A stretch of 64,000 nt of DNA from NCBI RefSeq assembly GCF_016466415.2, contig NZ_CP066772.2, positions 744,001-808,000 of the forward strand. Reading direction: 5' to 3'. Under the pieces are notes generated by a model, which had not been told where the DNA came from, did no database searches, and worked only from the letters and a program-made list of their open reading frames with translations. The position numbers and the translations under genes are program-made. Positions 9,406-17,322 of this stretch are shown in pieces. The first letter of the stretch is position 1. Every line of letters begins with the position of its first letter. The DNA is from Ralstonia pickettii. GTDB taxonomy: Bacteria > Pseudomonadota > Gammaproteobacteria > Burkholderiales > Burkholderiaceae.

Positions 9406-10047
9406 ATGAAGCCCATCGAAGAAAACCGCCTTCTGCTGCGCGAAGGCCGCAAGATCATCGAGGCGCTGGGCAAGACGCTGGCGCCGCTGGTGGAAGTCGT
9501 CCTGCACGACCTGACCGATCCCGATCATGCCGTCGTCGCCATCGCCAACAACCTGTCCGGCCGCCAGGTCGGCGACGCCGTGACGGAACTGGGACTCGCG
9601 CGCCTGGCCGACCCCGACTTCCCGGAAGTCATCGAGAACTACGCCAACCGGTTTCCCGACGGGCGCCCGGCCAAGAGCACGTCGATCGGGCTGAAGAACA
9701 GTCGCGGCGATTACGTGGCGGCCATCTGCCTGAACATGGATGTCTCCATGCTGCATGCCGTGACCACCGGCCTCACGCAACTGATGCGCGTCGATGTGGC
9801 TGCGCCGCCGGTGCCCGAGTCGCTCGGCTCCCGCCGCGTGGAAGACGTGCGCATCGCGCTCGAACAATTTGCCGCCGCACGCAACACCACGCCCATGGCC
9901 ATGACGCTCGACCAGCGCCGCGAAGCCATGCGCGAGCTGGCCGCCAGCGGCTTGCTGAACTTGCGCCGCGCGCTGACTGAAGTCGCGCAAACGCTGGGCG
10001 TGGCGCGCTCCACCGTCTACACCTACCTTCCCGAGGATCTCGCATGA
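9406..10047 (+). CDS. YheO/DauR-family PAS-like transcriptional regulator
   Basis: A 213-residue protein with an N-terminal YheO-type PAS-like domain (about 15-125; EVVLHDLTDPDHAVVAIANN and KNSRGDYVAAICLNMD) and a C-terminal helix-turn-helix of the HTH_22 type (about 160-210; RRALTEVAQTLGVARSTVYTYL). The relative DauR controls D-arginine use in Pseudomonas; other members control amino-acid catabolism. Twin palindromes lie just upstream and its stop overlaps the start of the dehydratase gene (ATGA). A local regulator sensing an amino acid degraded by the downstream enzymes is the best reading. Confidence 0.82.
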   Translation: MKPIEENRLLLREGRKIIEALGKTLAPLVEVVLHDLTDPDHAVVAIANNLSGRQVGDAVTELGLARLADPDFPEVIENYANRFPDGRPAKSTSIGLKNSRGDYVAAICLNMDVSMLHAVTTGLTQLMRVDVAAPPVPESLGSRRVEDVRIALEQFAAARNTTPMAMTLDQRREAMRELAASGLLNLRRALTEVAQTLGVARSTVYTYLPEDLA

Positions 10048-11021
10048 GCCTGCCCATTTCCTACGACGACGTCGTTGCCGCCCACGCCCGCCTGCAGGGT
10101 GTGGCCCACAAGACGCCGGTGCTGACCTCTGCCACCGCCAACGCCATGACCGGCGCCGAGCTGTTCTTCAAGGCCGAGAGCTTTCAGCGCATGGGCGCGT
10201 TCAAGTTTCGTGGGGCGTACAACGCGCTGTCGCAATTCACGCCGGAGCAGCGCAAGGCCGGCGTGATCACGTTTTCGTCGGGCAACCACGCTCAGGCGAT
10301 TGCGCTGTCGGCCAGGCTGCTTGGCATGCGCGCCGTCATCGTCATGCCGAAGGACGCGCCCGTCGTGAAAGTGGAAGCCACGCGTGGCTACGGCGGCGAG
10401 GTGGTGTTCTTCGACCGCTACACCGAAGACCGCGAAGCCATCGGCCGCAAGCTGGCCGAAGAACATGGCCTCACGCTGATCCCGCCGTACGACCATCCGC
10501 ACGTGATGGCCGGGCAGGGCACGGCGGCGAAGGAACTGATCGAAGAGGTCGGCCAGCTTGACGTGCTGCTCGCTCCGCTGGGCGGTGGCGGTCTGCTCTC
10601 CGGCTGCGCCACGGCGGCGCGCGCACTGAACCCGGCGTGCAAGATCTTCGGCGTGGAGCCCGAGGCTGGTAACGACGGCCAGCAGAGCTTTCGCAAGGGG
10701 GAGATCGTCCACATCGATACACCCAAGACGCTGGCCGACGGCGCGCAGACGCAACACCTGGGCAACTACACGTTTGCCGTGATTCGCGAACTGGTTGACG
10801 ACATCGTGACCGTGAGCGATGCAGAACTCGTCAGCGCCATGCAGTTTTTCGCCTCGCGTATGAAGGCGGTGGTCGAGCCCACCGGCTGCCTGGCTGCAGC
10901 TGCGGTGCTGAACGGCAAGGTCGATGTGCGAGGCAAGCGCGTTGGCGTGATCCTGTCGGGCGGCAATGTGGATCTGCAACTCTTCGCCAAGCTTGTGCTG
11001 GGCGCGGAGGCAGCGAAATGA
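10044..11021 (+). CDS. PLP-dependent threonine/serine (or hydroxyaspartate) ammonia-lyase
   Basis: A 325-residue fold-type II PLP enzyme. The Schiff-base Lys is about residue 54 (GAFKFRGAYNAL), the substrate loop is SSGNHAQAIA and the phosphate-binding glycine loop is PLGGGGLLSG. It lacks the C-terminal ACT-like domain of biosynthetic IlvA, so it is a short catabolic type: threonine or serine dehydratase, serine racemase or threo-3-hydroxyaspartate ammonia-lyase. It overlaps the regulator upstream and the RidA gene downstream by 4 bases each. RidA proteins remove the enamine/imine released by such enzymes, so the trio is functionally coherent. Specificity is not decided by the sequence. Confidence 0.85.
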   Translation: MSLPISYDDVVAAHARLQGVAHKTPVLTSATANAMTGAELFFKAESFQRMGAFKFRGAYNALSQFTPEQRKAGVITFSSGNHAQAIALSARLLGMRAVIVMPKDAPVVKVEATRGYGGEVVFFDRYTEDREAIGRKLAEEHGLTLIPPYDHPHVMAGQGTAAKELIEEVGQLDVLLAPLGGGGLLSGCATAARALNPACKIFGVEPEAGNDGQQSFRKGEIVHIDTPKTLADGAQTQHLGNYTFAVIRELVDDIVTVSDAELVSAMQFFASRMKAVVEPTGCLAAAAVLNGKVDVRGKRVGVILSGGNVDLQLFAKLVLGAEAAK

Positions 11022-11407
11022 GCGATGCACGCTACCTGAACGCGCCGCAACTGCGCCCGCCTGCGGGGCATTACTCGCACGCGGTCTGCGCCAATGGCTT
11101 CGTGTTCGTCGCCGGACAGATTCCCGTGACGCCCACCGGCGAAAAGCTCGTTGACGCGCCGTTCGAGACGCAGGTGCGGCAGGTGCTGTCGAACCTCGAC
11201 GCTGTGCTTGCCGCTGCCGGCACAGACCGCTCGCGTCTGGTGCAGGTGCGCGTGTACGTGACTGACATGGAATCGCACTGGCCCGCGTTCGATGCGCTCT
11301 ATAGCGCGTGGATCGGCGAGTTGCGTCCGGCGCGCGCTGTCGTGCCGGTACCGACGCTGCACTACGGGCTGGCTGTCGAGATTGAGGCCACTGCAGTTGC
11401 TGGGTGA
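11018..11407 (+). CDS. RidA-family enamine/imine deaminase
   Basis: A 129-residue cytosolic trimer-forming YjgF/YER057c/UK114 protein. Family landmarks: GHYSHAVCANGFVFVAGQIP near the N-terminus, the anion-binding Arg (about residue 106, in RPARAVVPV) and the closing EIEATAVA strand. RidA hydrolyses reactive 2-aminoacrylate-like intermediates to keto acids and ammonia. It overlaps the dehydratase gene by 4 bases, so the enzyme making the intermediate and the one clearing it are translationally coupled. Confidence 0.88.
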   Translation: MSDARYLNAPQLRPPAGHYSHAVCANGFVFVAGQIPVTPTGEKLVDAPFETQVRQVLSNLDAVLAAAGTDRSRLVQVRVYVTDMESHWPAFDALYSAWIGELRPARAVVPVPTLHYGLAVEIEATAVAG

Positions 11408-11558
11408 CGAAAACGCTTGCCGTTGATGCAGGTCAGGCGGGGAGGGTTGATGCGAGTTGCTCTCCGGCGATTTGCCGGCCATTGTTACAAGATGGCGGGC
11501 GTACCTGCCAAGGCATTTGCCTTGGCCCGCCCATGACAGACGCGATCCTTTGCCACCC

Positions 11559-12440
11559 ATGATCCTTCAGAAAACGCGGCAACTCACGCAGGAAGACGTT
11601 CCGGTCGGTCAACCGCTGCCGTTTCCGCTAGCGGACAGCGTGGGTCGGCTTCTGTTGCCTGCCGGTGCCGTCGTGCCCGATGCCGAAGACGTCCGCCTGC
11701 TGTTCCATCACGGCCCGGTGCTGGCGCTGGCAGAAGGCGATGACGTTGCGGCAGCGCCTGCCGCCGCGCCCGCGGAAGCGCCGCCCCGGCTCGGGTCGGC
11801 CGGCCTGACGGTGGGCACCGTCTTGCAGGTGCAGGAGAAGTCCGCACCGCTACGTGGCCTGCTCCCGTGCCGCCTGATCGGTTATATCGAAGGAGAGGCG
11901 CTGTTTGTCACGCAGCCAGCCGACGCCAAGCGCACGCTGCGGCCCGAGCCGCGAGACGTGCTGATACTGCGCGGTTTTTCCGGCCGCTCGGTGTTCACCA
12001 TGATGTGCAGCGTGGTGTCGGTGGGACAGTTTCCCTCGCCGTATCTGGTCTTGTCGGCGCCACTCAAGATGCAGAAGATGCCGCTGCGCCGTGCCAAGCG
12101 CGTGCAGGTTCGCATCGGTGCGCGCGTGCGCGCGCAGGGGCAGGCCGCGTCGGCAGCGGACCGCGTGGCCGTGATCCGCGACATCTGCCTGAACGGTGCG
12201 CTGGTGCAGAGCGCCAACCCCGCGTTCCAACCCGGTGACGGACTCGCCCTCGATTTCAATGCCTACGTGGACGGTCAGTTGGAGACGTTTTCCCTGACCG
12301 GCCGGGTGGCAAGTGGGTCGCCTGCGCTGGGCACAACCGCGTCTGCGTTTCCTTCGTTTGGCGTGGAATTTACGCTGACGAAAGAGCAGACCGCCCAACT
12401 CTCGCATCTGATCATCGAACGGCTGGACGAAAACGCGTGA
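11559..12440 (+). CDS. YcgR-like PilZ-domain c-di-GMP effector
   Basis: A 293-residue cytosolic protein. An Ala/Pro-rich stretch (about 75-90) is followed by a YcgR-type N-terminal barrel (about 95-180) and a PilZ domain (about 185-290). The c-di-GMP-binding RxxxR motif is present (RRAKR, about residue 187). The second motif reads DICLNG, so the usual Ser of DxSxxG is Cys. Such proteins act as flagellar brakes or regulate adhesion. ATG at 11559 gives a natural N-terminus; the frame stays open upstream without support. It is monocistronic and converges with the LysR gene, the two stops being 4 bases apart. Confidence 0.78.
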   Translation: MILQKTRQLTQEDVPVGQPLPFPLADSVGRLLLPAGAVVPDAEDVRLLFHHGPVLALAEGDDVAAAPAAAPAEAPPRLGSAGLTVGTVLQVQEKSAPLRGLLPCRLIGYIEGEALFVTQPADAKRTLRPEPRDVLILRGFSGRSVFTMMCSVVSVGQFPSPYLVLSAPLKMQKMPLRRAKRVQVRIGARVRAQGQAASAADRVAVIRDICLNGALVQSANPAFQPGDGLALDFNAYVDGQLETFSLTGRVASGSPALGTTASAFPSFGVEFTLTKEQTAQLSHLIIERLDENA

Positions 12441-12444
12441 GCGC

Positions 12445-13329
12445 CTAGCCCGCCAGCATCGTTTCGAGCAGCCAGGCGCCGGCCTGCCCAAGTGTGCGAT
12501 TGCGTGACCATACGGCGTCCACCGGCACGAGGCGGGGCCAGCCCCGCGCACGCACTTCATGCAACCGGTCTGCCGCGAAGTGGTCCACCAGCCAGCGCGG
12601 CAACTCCGTCCATCCGAAGCCCAGCACGGCCATTTCCAGCAGCATTAGGTAGCTCGGTGCAGACCAGCGGCGCAGGCTGCGCACGGGCACCGCGTCGGTG
12701 CGTGGCCCCGTTGGGTCGACGAAGGTGTTCAGCCGTAGCTCGCGCGCCTCGCGCAGGATGGCGTGCGGCACTTCCTCGTCGCCGTATCGGGCTAGTGGGT
12801 GCTGCAGCCCCACGAACAGTCCGATCTCCGATTGCTCTGCAATGGTCGCCCAGCCGATATCGGCCGGATATGCCGGCTGCGCGGCCACCAAACCGATCTG
12901 GGCACGGCCCAGTTGGATGATGTCGACCACGTCTTCGTGTTCGGCGATCAGGCATTCGAGTTCAAGATCGGGGTAGCGCTGCTCGAGTGTGGCCAGCGTT
13001 TGCTCATAGCGATCGGATTGGTAGGTGTCAGACATGACGAGGGTCAGGCGCGCCTCCAGACCGCCGGCCATCTGTGCGGCCAGGCGGTCCATCTGTGCGC
13101 TGGCGTCGAGCACGCGGCGCACCTGAGTGAGCATCGCGTGGCCCGCTTCGGTCAACGTGGGCTGGCGCGTGCTGCGGTCGAACAGCGTCAGACCGAGGTC
13201 GATTTCAAGATTGGCGATCGCCTCGCTGATCGTGGATTGCCGCTTGCCCAATTTTCGGGCTGCGGCGGAAAAGGAACCCAGCGTAGCGGCCTCGGCAAAG
13301 GCCAGTAAGGCTTCGGGTGAATGACGCAT
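12445..13329 (-). CDS. LysR-family transcriptional regulator
   Basis: A 294-residue LysR protein: N-terminal winged helix (residues 4-62, FAEAATLGSFSAAARKLGKRQSTISEAIANLE) and a two-lobed effector domain (about 90-290). It is divergent from the PACE-family efflux gene with a 114-base shared gap, matching the AceR-aceI arrangement in which a LysR regulator activates a chlorhexidine-type exporter. The gap contains an ATCGGAA/TTCCGAT dyad. Activation of the neighbouring gene is inference. Confidence 0.87.
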   Translation of the reverse strand: MRHSPEALLAFAEAATLGSFSAAARKLGKRQSTISEAIANLEIDLGLTLFDRSTRQPTLTEAGHAMLTQVRRVLDASAQMDRLAAQMAGGLEARLTLVMSDTYQSDRYEQTLATLEQRYPDLELECLIAEHEDVVDIIQLGRAQIGLVAAQPAYPADIGWATIAEQSEIGLFVGLQHPLARYGDEEVPHAILREARELRLNTFVDPTGPRTDAVPVRSLRRWSAPSYLMLLEMAVLGFGWTELPRWLVDHFAADRLHEVRARGWPRLVPVDAVWSRNRTLGQAGAWLLETMLAG

Positions 13330-13362
13330 TCAGCACTCCGGATGGTGGTGCACCGCCAATAT

Positions 13363-13410
13363 ATCGGAAAAATCGATACTAATGAACTGGATCATACGGA
13401 TAATTCCGAT
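13363..13410. promoter_or_regulatory. dyad in the divergent LysR-PACE promoter region
   Basis: ATCGGAA (13363-13369) is mirrored by TTCCGAT (13404-13410) across a 34-base AT-rich spacer, in the middle of the gap between the divergent LysR and PACE genes. Paired recognition and activation half-sites of LysR proteins often look like this. The pairing is seen; the binding is inferred. Confidence 0.35.
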
Positions 13411-13443
13411 GAAAATAATCCTCGTTTTTTGGAGGTAATTGCA

Positions 13444-13881
13444 ATGCAAGTCATACAAAAAACGCCAGCCGAGCGCCTCGTGCATGCGCTGACGTTCGAG
13501 TTGGTTGCCATGCTGATCTGCGCCCCGCTGTTTAGCTGGCTGATGGATTTGCCGTTGGCCGAAATGGGCGTGATGACGCTCATGTTTGCGGCGGTGGCGA
13601 TGGTGTGGAACATGGTGTTCAACGCCATCTTCGAGCGCGTGGAGCGTCGCTACAGGCTCCCGCGCACCGTGGTCCTGCGGGTGATCCATGCCTGTCTGTT
13701 CGAGGCTGGGCTGGTCTTGATGCTGGTGCCACTGGCCGCCTGGTGGCTCGACGTGGGGCTGTGGGAAGCGTTCGTACTCGACATCGGCATCATGCTGCTG
13801 TTCCTGCCGTACACGTTCTTCTTCAACTTTGCGTACGACCATCTGCGTGCACGCTGGATGTCGCGCCGCGCGCTGGCCTGA
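13444..13881 (+). CDS. PACE-family multidrug efflux transporter (AceI-like)
   Basis: A 145-residue inner-membrane protein with four hydrophobic helices arranged as two tandem bacterial transmembrane pair repeats. Each repeat starts with a related segment (RLVHALTFELVAML near residue 10 and RVIHACLFEAGLVL near residue 80), keeping the Glu needed for proton-coupled export in AceI. PACE transporters export chlorhexidine, acriflavine and short diamines. ATG at 13444 follows a strong GGAGG at 13431-13435. It is divergent from a LysR regulator, as for aceI. Confidence 0.87.
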   Translation: MQVIQKTPAERLVHALTFELVAMLICAPLFSWLMDLPLAEMGVMTLMFAAVAMVWNMVFNAIFERVERRYRLPRTVVLRVIHACLFEAGLVLMLVPLAAWWLDVGLWEAFVLDIGIMLLFLPYTFFFNFAYDHLRARWMSRRALA

Positions 13882-13934
13882 TCCACGCGATGGGCTTAGG
13901 GCAAAAGGAGCAGTGCGGGAGGTGACGCGCTTCC

Positions 13935-13987
13935 TATAATGAAGTCCCTTTCGAAACGGGCGCAGCGGTCGCAAGCCGCTGCGCCCG
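13935..13987 (+). promoter_or_regulatory. consensus -10 box followed by a 12-bp leader hairpin
   Basis: A perfect TATAAT lies at 13935-13940. About 17 bases on is a perfect 12-bp stem (13957-13968 pairing with 13976-13987, 7-base loop TCGCAAG), ending 10 bases before the ATG of the LuxR-type gene at 13998. There is no T-run, so it is not a simple terminator of the PACE gene. It would sit in the mRNA leader next to the ribosome site. No good -35 was found. Confidence 0.5.
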
Positions 13988-13997
13988 TATTGCCTTC

Positions 13998-14639
13998 ATG
14001 CCGCATCTTTCTGTCACGTCACCTCATGCCTCGGCAACCGTGCTGCGCCAATGCTACGTGGCGGCCTGCGCGGGCGACGCCGTGGGCGTGATGAACGTGC
14101 TGCGCGATGCGTGCGGCGCGCACCATGCTGCGGCCATGATCCGGTGGCGCGTCGATGGGAGGTGGCACTGGGCGGCATCGCGCGGCGCTCGCTCGGCCGA
14201 CGTGCTGCTGCATGCGGTACGCGGTGATGGCGTCGACGGCTGGCCCGTGGCTGATGCCGAAGTGTGCGGCGCAGTGTGGCTCGATTACCGCAAGGCGGGC
14301 GTGCCGCAACCCATGCAGCATGGTGCGACGCCACAAGCGTTGCTGCCGCACTTTGCGCAAGCGCTGCCGTTGTGCTGGCAACGCGTTGCCGCGCGCTCTG
14401 GCATTTCGCCTGCGCAGCCGGCCAGCCTTTGGCTGACCGACGCATTCCACCTGACACGCCGCGAAGCCGATGTGGCCGGTCTGCTCGCAAGCGGCTCCGA
14501 CCCGGCATGCATTGCCCGCACGCTGGGCATTTCACTCGATACGGTGCGCACGCATCTCAAGCACGTCTATCGCAAGACCAACACCCACAGCCAGTGCGAT
14601 GTCGTGCGGCTGATGCTCGCGTTATCGGCGCGTCGCTAG
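13998..14639 (+). CDS. LuxR-type helix-turn-helix transcriptional regulator
   Basis: A 213-residue protein. The C-terminal 60 residues are a GerE/LuxR DNA-binding domain (LTRREADVAGLLASGSDPACIARTLGISLDTVRTHLKHVYRKT, about 150-195). The N-terminal 140 residues have no signature I recognise: no receiver Asp pocket and no clear autoinducer-binding set, but they are Trp/Cys/Arg-rich and may bind a ligand. It is preceded by a TATAAT box and a strong leader hairpin. The target is unknown. Confidence 0.78.
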   Translation: MPHLSVTSPHASATVLRQCYVAACAGDAVGVMNVLRDACGAHHAAAMIRWRVDGRWHWAASRGARSADVLLHAVRGDGVDGWPVADAEVCGAVWLDYRKAGVPQPMQHGATPQALLPHFAQALPLCWQRVAARSGISPAQPASLWLTDAFHLTRREADVAGLLASGSDPACIARTLGISLDTVRTHLKHVYRKTNTHSQCDVVRLMLALSARR

Positions 14640-14646
14640 GCGCCGA

Positions 14647-14865
14647 TCAGGCGGTGGCCGTCTTGGGTGGCGCCACGGCGGGGGTGCCGTCCTGAAAAAG
14701 GGTTTGCAGTTGCGCCCGCAGTTCGGGCGAATCGGTGTGCTTGTGCACGGAAACGGCATGCTGTACCGCCGCCTCCAGCAACTCGGCATCGCTGTCGGCG
14801 CTGATGGCGACCGAGCAGTTGGTCTCGCTGGGGAAGGCGCGGCAATCGATGTAGCGGCGGCCCAT
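14647..14865 (-). CDS. DUF1059-family small protein
   Basis: A 72-residue protein with the DUF1059 pattern: an opening strand with CRAFPSETNCSVAI and a helix SDAELLEAAVQHAVSVHKH. The two Cys and the His cluster underlie the earlier label of small metal-binding protein; the function is unknown. The ATG at 14865 has AGGAGG just upstream (14872-14877 on the minus strand). It converges with the LuxR-type gene, with seven bases between the stops. Confidence 0.75.
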   Translation of the reverse strand: MGRRYIDCRAFPSETNCSVAISADSDAELLEAAVQHAVSVHKHTDSPELRAQLQTLFQDGTPAVAPPKTATA

Positions 14866-15000
14866 GGCGGTCCTCCTGGAATGACGAATGACGACGGCGC
14901 GACGCGGTGAACAACCGGTCGCGTGTGTCTTCGTTATAGGGGTGCCAGGGGAGAGCGGCGTCCCCTGTATGGGGTAGGGCGCTGTATGTGCGACGCTGCG

Positions 15001-15531
15001 TCAGTCAAGGAAAACGTACTGTGCCAGGTACGGGCTGCGGCCTTCCTGGCCTTCCTCCGTGCAGGGCTGTGCGGGCGCGATGCCGCCGTGGGTCTGCAGC
15101 CGTTGCACGTAGCGCACACCGCCCAACACGCCCGCGCCGCCAGCATGCGTGGCTTGCAACAGCAGCAGCGGAATGGCACCGGCTTCCGCGGTGTTGGGCG
15201 CCTGCTGCAAGACTTTGCCTGTGATCTTGCTGCCGTCGGAGGCCTCCCAGCTTGGGCCCGTACCGTGTTTGACGATGAGCTTGCCGCTCGCATCGTAAAG
15301 CTCCGCCAGCGGCGCCTTGAAGACCCACGCCAAAGGCTTGTCGCCGTCGCGCTTGCAAACGTAGATCTGCACCCCCGTGGCCGATAGCGTGGCGACGGTG
15401 TGGTGAGACTCGGCCGGTTGCAGTGCGGCGGGGGCGGTTTGCGCCGTCACCGTCTGCGCGACCGTCATGGCCAGCGCGAGCAAGAGGGCAGATGAGGCTG
15501 CGCAGCGCGGTGTGCGGGGCAGGGTCGGCAT
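15001..15531 (-). CDS. secreted DUF3455-family protein
   Basis: A 176-residue exported protein: signal peptide (about 1-30, ending near TVTAQTAP), then a domain with GVQIYVCKRD, WVFKAPLAELYDASGKLIVKH, GPSWEASDGSKITGKV and a final GVRYVQRLQTHGG. This is the DUF3455 pattern, a domain of unknown function in bacteria and fungi. ATG at 15531 is chosen for the signal peptide. It lies 29 bases downstream of the DUF488 gene on the same strand and may share its transcript. Confidence 0.75.
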   Translation of the reverse strand: MPTLPRTPRCAASSALLLALAMTVAQTVTAQTAPAALQPAESHHTVATLSATGVQIYVCKRDGDKPLAWVFKAPLAELYDASGKLIVKHGTGPSWEASDGSKITGKVLQQAPNTAEAGAIPLLLLQATHAGGAGVLGGVRYVQRLQTHGGIAPAQPCTEEGQEGRSPYLAQYVFLD

Positions 15532-15560
15532 GGTTTTCCTTGTGCAGGTGGAAACATCGT

Positions 15561-15959
15561 TCACGGAGCCAGCTTCGCCCCACGTTCCTTCAACAACGCG
15601 CGCAGCACCGACCGATGACAATGCGCCTCGTCCTCGCAATAGCACCCGACCGACAGGTTGGTCTGGTGCGAGAGTGCGGCCAGCATGTCGAGCAATCGTG
15701 CCGCATCACCGTCGCGCATTTCGGTGCGGAAGTGACGCACGAAGGTGTTCCAGCCTTTCTCGTCGTGCGCGCTCTGTGCGGCCAGGGCCTGCTTGACGAG
15801 TTCCGGCGTGGGGGAGAGCAAGGGCATCCACACGTCGTAGAAATCGCGGCTGGCGAATTCTTCCTTGGGCACGCCGCGCGGTGGGCGCCGCACGGTGCCG
15901 ATGCGCAAGCCTTCATCGGGGTGACGCGGCTCGCCGAGCCGGACGATGCGTAGTGCCAT
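15561..15959 (-). CDS. DUF488-family protein
   Basis: A 132-residue cytosolic protein with DUF488 features: GVPKEEFASRDFYDVWMPLLSP, then FRTEM and the conserved CYCEDEAHCHRSVL near the C-terminus, a cysteine/histidine motif possibly binding metal. The function is unsettled. ATG at 15959 has GGAGA upstream. It heads a possible two-gene unit with the DUF3455 gene and lies just downstream of the ABC importer operon. Confidence 0.8.
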   Translation of the reverse strand: MALRIVRLGEPRHPDEGLRIGTVRRPPRGVPKEEFASRDFYDVWMPLLSPTPELVKQALAAQSAHDEKGWNTFVRHFRTEMRDGDAARLLDMLAALSHQTNLSVGCYCEDEAHCHRSVLRALLKERGAKLAP

Positions 15960-15994
15960 GGAACGTCTCCGTGTGGATGCTGCGTGCGGCCTGC

Positions 15995-17023
15995 TTACGA
16001 GCCCTGTCGGCTCTGCACAGTCGGAAAAAACAGATCCTTCCACGACGCCGGCTTGTTCTTGAGCGTGCCCACGCGCTGCATGAACTCAGCATAGTGTGCG
16101 ACGCCCACCGGCGTGGTCGTGAAGCGCGAATCCGGATCGTCCAGAATCTTCTTCACCTCTTCAGGCGAACTCTTCACCTTCGATTGGGCGATGTAGATCT
16201 GCGCGGCTTTGGTCTTGTCCTTGGCGATGAGGGCATTGGCTTCATCGAGCGCGGCCACAAATGCCGCCGACAGCTTCGGGTTGGCCTCGTAGAACTTCTT
16301 GCTGGTGTAGGTCATGTCCAGCGTGATGTTGCCGAGCACGTCGACCGTGTTGAACACGCGGTGCAGGCCGGGGGCCGCGGCCTCGGTGTACGAGAACGGC
16401 GGCGACGCCATGTGGCTGTTGATCTGGCTGCCGCCGGCCAGCATGACGGCGGTGGCGTCAGGGTGCGGCAGCGGCACCGTGATCGGGTCGAGCTTGTTGA
16501 ACTGCTTGTCGCCGAAGGTTTTGGCGGCGGCCATTTGCAGCACCACGGCTGGCAGCGAGGTCTTGATGCCCGGCACGGCGATGCGGTCCTTGTCGGAGAA
16601 ATCCGCCAGCGTCTTCACGTTCGGGTTACGCGTCATCAGGTACATCGACGATGAGCTGAGCGACGACAGCCCGCGCACTTCCATCGCGCTGCCGCGCGTC
16701 TTGTCCCACAGCGTGAGGAAGCCCGGCACGCCCAGCGAGGCAATGTCGAGCGCGCCGGAGAGCATGGCGTCGTTGATGACGTTGCCGCCGTCGAGCACGC
16801 GGTAGCTGGCCTTCACGTCGCCCAGGCCGGCGGCCTTGGCTTGCTTCTCGAGCAGGTGTTCGCTGGCCATGACCATGATGGGGAGGTAGAGGATGCCGTA
16901 GCCGTGGGAGATGCGGACTTCGGTGGCTTCTGCGTGGGCGGTGGTGATGGTGCCGGCCAGGAGCGATGTGGCCAGCGTGGCGGCGATTGTCAGGCGGAGG
17001 ATGGTGCGGCGGGGGTGCTGCAT
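15995..17023 (-). CDS. ABC importer substrate-binding protein, NMT1/SsuA type
   Basis: A 342-residue periplasmic protein with a signal peptide (MQHPRRTILRLTIAATLATS, cleavage near AHA-EATEV). The fold is NMT1/THI5-like, as in sulfonate, taurine, nitrate and thiamine-precursor binders (VRISHGYGILYLPIMVMA, DVKASYRVLDGGNVINDAMLSG). ATG at 17023 has AGGAGA upstream. It is the last gene of gntR - ATPase - permease - binding protein on the minus strand, separated from the permease by about 300 bases filled by a palindromic repeat. The ligand is unknown. Confidence 0.85.
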   Translation of the reverse strand: MQHPRRTILRLTIAATLATSLLAGTITTAHAEATEVRISHGYGILYLPIMVMASEHLLEKQAKAAGLGDVKASYRVLDGGNVINDAMLSGALDIASLGVPGFLTLWDKTRGSAMEVRGLSSLSSSSMYLMTRNPNVKTLADFSDKDRIAVPGIKTSLPAVVLQMAAAKTFGDKQFNKLDPITVPLPHPDATAVMLAGGSQINSHMASPPFSYTEAAAPGLHRVFNTVDVLGNITLDMTYTSKKFYEANPKLSAAFVAALDEANALIAKDKTKAAQIYIAQSKVKSSPEEVKKILDDPDSRFTTTPVGVAHYAEFMQRVGTLKNKPASWKDLFFPTVQSRQGS

Positions 17024-17101
17024 GTGTTGTCTCCTTGTTGCTCTGTTGGGCTTTATGTTTGTTGGTGGTGCGTTTCTTGTTTCACCCCCTGCCGGGGGCG
17101 A

Positions 17102-17133
17102 CTTACTTTCTTTGTCTTGCCAAAGAAAGTAAG
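17102..17133. repeat. 13-bp stem-loop of a dispersed-type repeat
   Basis: CTTACTTTCTTTG (17102-17114) and CAAAGAAAGTAAG (17121-17133) form a perfect 13-bp stem with a 6-base loop. It follows a C-rich block (CACCCCCTGCCGGGGG) and lies directly beside the larger palindrome at 17147-17271, so the two probably form one compound element. Confidence 0.65.
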
Positions 17134-17146
17134 CAAAGAAAGGCGC

Positions 17147-17271
17147 GCCCGAGATGGCGACTTCCCCTTGGATTTGTGTCACGGGGAGGGAGGAGAGGCA
17201 AACTCGCTGCGCTCAGACAGCCTCCCCTCTTTTTCCTCCCCGTGACAAAAATCCAAGGCGCCATCTAGGGC
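17147..17271. repeat. 125-bp imperfect palindrome between permease and binding-protein genes
   Basis: The left arm (17147-17199) and right arm (17220-17271) are near-complementary: both contain GATGGCG, CCTTGGATTT, GTCACGGGGAGG and GAGGC-like ends, with a 20-base loop. The left arm carries an extra 5 bases. It codes for nothing obvious. Its position inside the ABC operon could dampen or split expression of the binding protein. Confidence 0.75.
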
Positions 17272-17322
17272 AGGGTACGGCCAAACCGTTGGTGTGCTTG
17301 GGTTGGCGCCAGGTTGTCTGGC

